From the NCBI GenBank assembly GCA_946480015.1, contig CAMLIL010000166.1:1-5892 (forward strand): a stretch of DNA of 5,892 nucleotides, in the 5' to 3' direction. Source of the DNA: an uncultured Oxalobacteraceae bacterium (GTDB taxonomy: Bacteria; Pseudomonadota; Gammaproteobacteria; Burkholderiales; Burkholderiaceae). The position numbers and the translations under genes are program-made. Positions 5,598-5,892 of this stretch are shown piece after piece (positions within the stretch are counted from its first letter, which is position 1; every line of letters begins with the position of its first letter). Below the pieces are notes generated by a model. It was not told the origin of the DNA, made no database searches, and saw nothing but the letters and a program-made list of their open reading frames with translations.

Positions 5598-5892
5598 CTG
5601 GCCACCGGGCGCGCCGGATCGGCGCACCATTCGCTCCACGAGCCGGGGTAGAGCGCCGCGCCGGACAGGCCGGCCACGTCGAGCGCCAGCAGGTTGTGGC
5701 AGGCCGTCACGCCCGAGCCGCACTGCATGATCGCCTTGGCCGGATCGGCCAGCAGCGCGCCGAATTCCGCGCGCAGCTGGGGCGCCTCCTTGAAGCGCCC
5801 GTCCGGCTGCAGGTTATCCTTGAAAAAGCGGTTCTTTGCGCCCGGGATGTGGCCACCCACCGGATCGATGGTTTCGTTCTCGCCGCGGAAGC
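5585..5892 (-). CDS. sseA: 3-mercaptopyruvate sulfurtransferase / rhodanese, C-terminal domain (5' end outside window)
   Basis: The last 101 codons of a two-domain sulfurtransferase, which moves sulfur from 3-mercaptopyruvate or thiosulfate to cyanide or thiol acceptors in the cytoplasm. Reading leftwards, the visible part has GGHIPGAKNRFF, then the catalytic loop CGSGVTACHN, then YPGSWSEWCADPARPV before a TAG at 5585-5587. The CGSGVTA loop, rather than the CRKGVTA type of thiosulfate sulfurtransferases, is the 3-mercaptopyruvate form, as in E. coli SseA (CGSGVTA, YDGAWSEWGARADLPV). The catalytic Cys codon is at 5720-5722. The N-terminal inactive rhodanese domain and the start lie beyond the window. 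The gene converges on the lyase gene with a 34-base gap. Confidence 0.92.
   Translation of the reverse strand, partial: FRGENETIDPVGGHIPGAKNRFFKDNLQPDGRFKEAPQLRAEFGALLADPAKAIMQCGSGVTACHNLLALDVAGLSGAALYPGSWSEWCADPARPVASGPA

Overview
The window is high-GC, compactly coded proteobacterial DNA. A betaproteobacterium of the Oxalobacteraceae type (Massilia, Duganella or Janthinobacterium-like) is the best guess. That placement rests on the GC bias, the polA/ZIP neighbourhood and the gene styles; it is inference, since no rRNA or other decisive marker is present.

Layout. (1) 3-140 (+): the last codons of DNA polymerase I (polA), followed by a strong GC hairpin. (2) 250-1023 (+): a ZIP-family divalent metal transporter with a His-rich cytoplasmic loop. 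It has no conventional start codon where its first membrane helix begins, and an ATC codon is the best-placed candidate. (3) 1077-1853 (+): a protein with a D-x-x-W-H motif resembling glycine-rich-domain (GRDP-like) proteins and a Gly/Ser/Cys tail, preceded by a plausible promoter and an interrupted palindrome. (4) 1933-3024 (-): a DUF3396/TsiV-like type VI secretion immunity protein. It is translationally coupled to a short upstream gene (3033-3248, -) of unknown function, and no recognisable toxin is left between that gene and the divergent neighbour. (5) 3370-5550 (+): a secreted modular pectinase with a signal peptide, two tandem ricin-type beta-trefoil (CBM13-like) domains and a polysaccharide lyase family 1 catalytic domain. 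The active-site residues match pectin lyase rather than calcium-dependent pectate lyase. (6) 5585-5892 (-, 5' end outside the window): the C-terminal rhodanese domain of a 3-mercaptopyruvate sulfurtransferase (sseA-like).

How the genes relate. polA, the metal transporter and the sulfurtransferase are housekeeping genes. The middle block is accessory: an apparently orphan interbacterial immunity module and a plant-polymer-degrading enzyme, which fits a soil- or plant-associated lifestyle. No shared pathway links all the genes. The only clear coupling is between the short gene and the immunity gene. I saw no tRNA, rRNA, CRISPR array, insertion sequence or attachment site. No stretch longer than 300 bases lacks a gene. 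The most interesting points are the immunity/small-gene pair, the ATC start candidate and the lectin-pectin lyase architecture.
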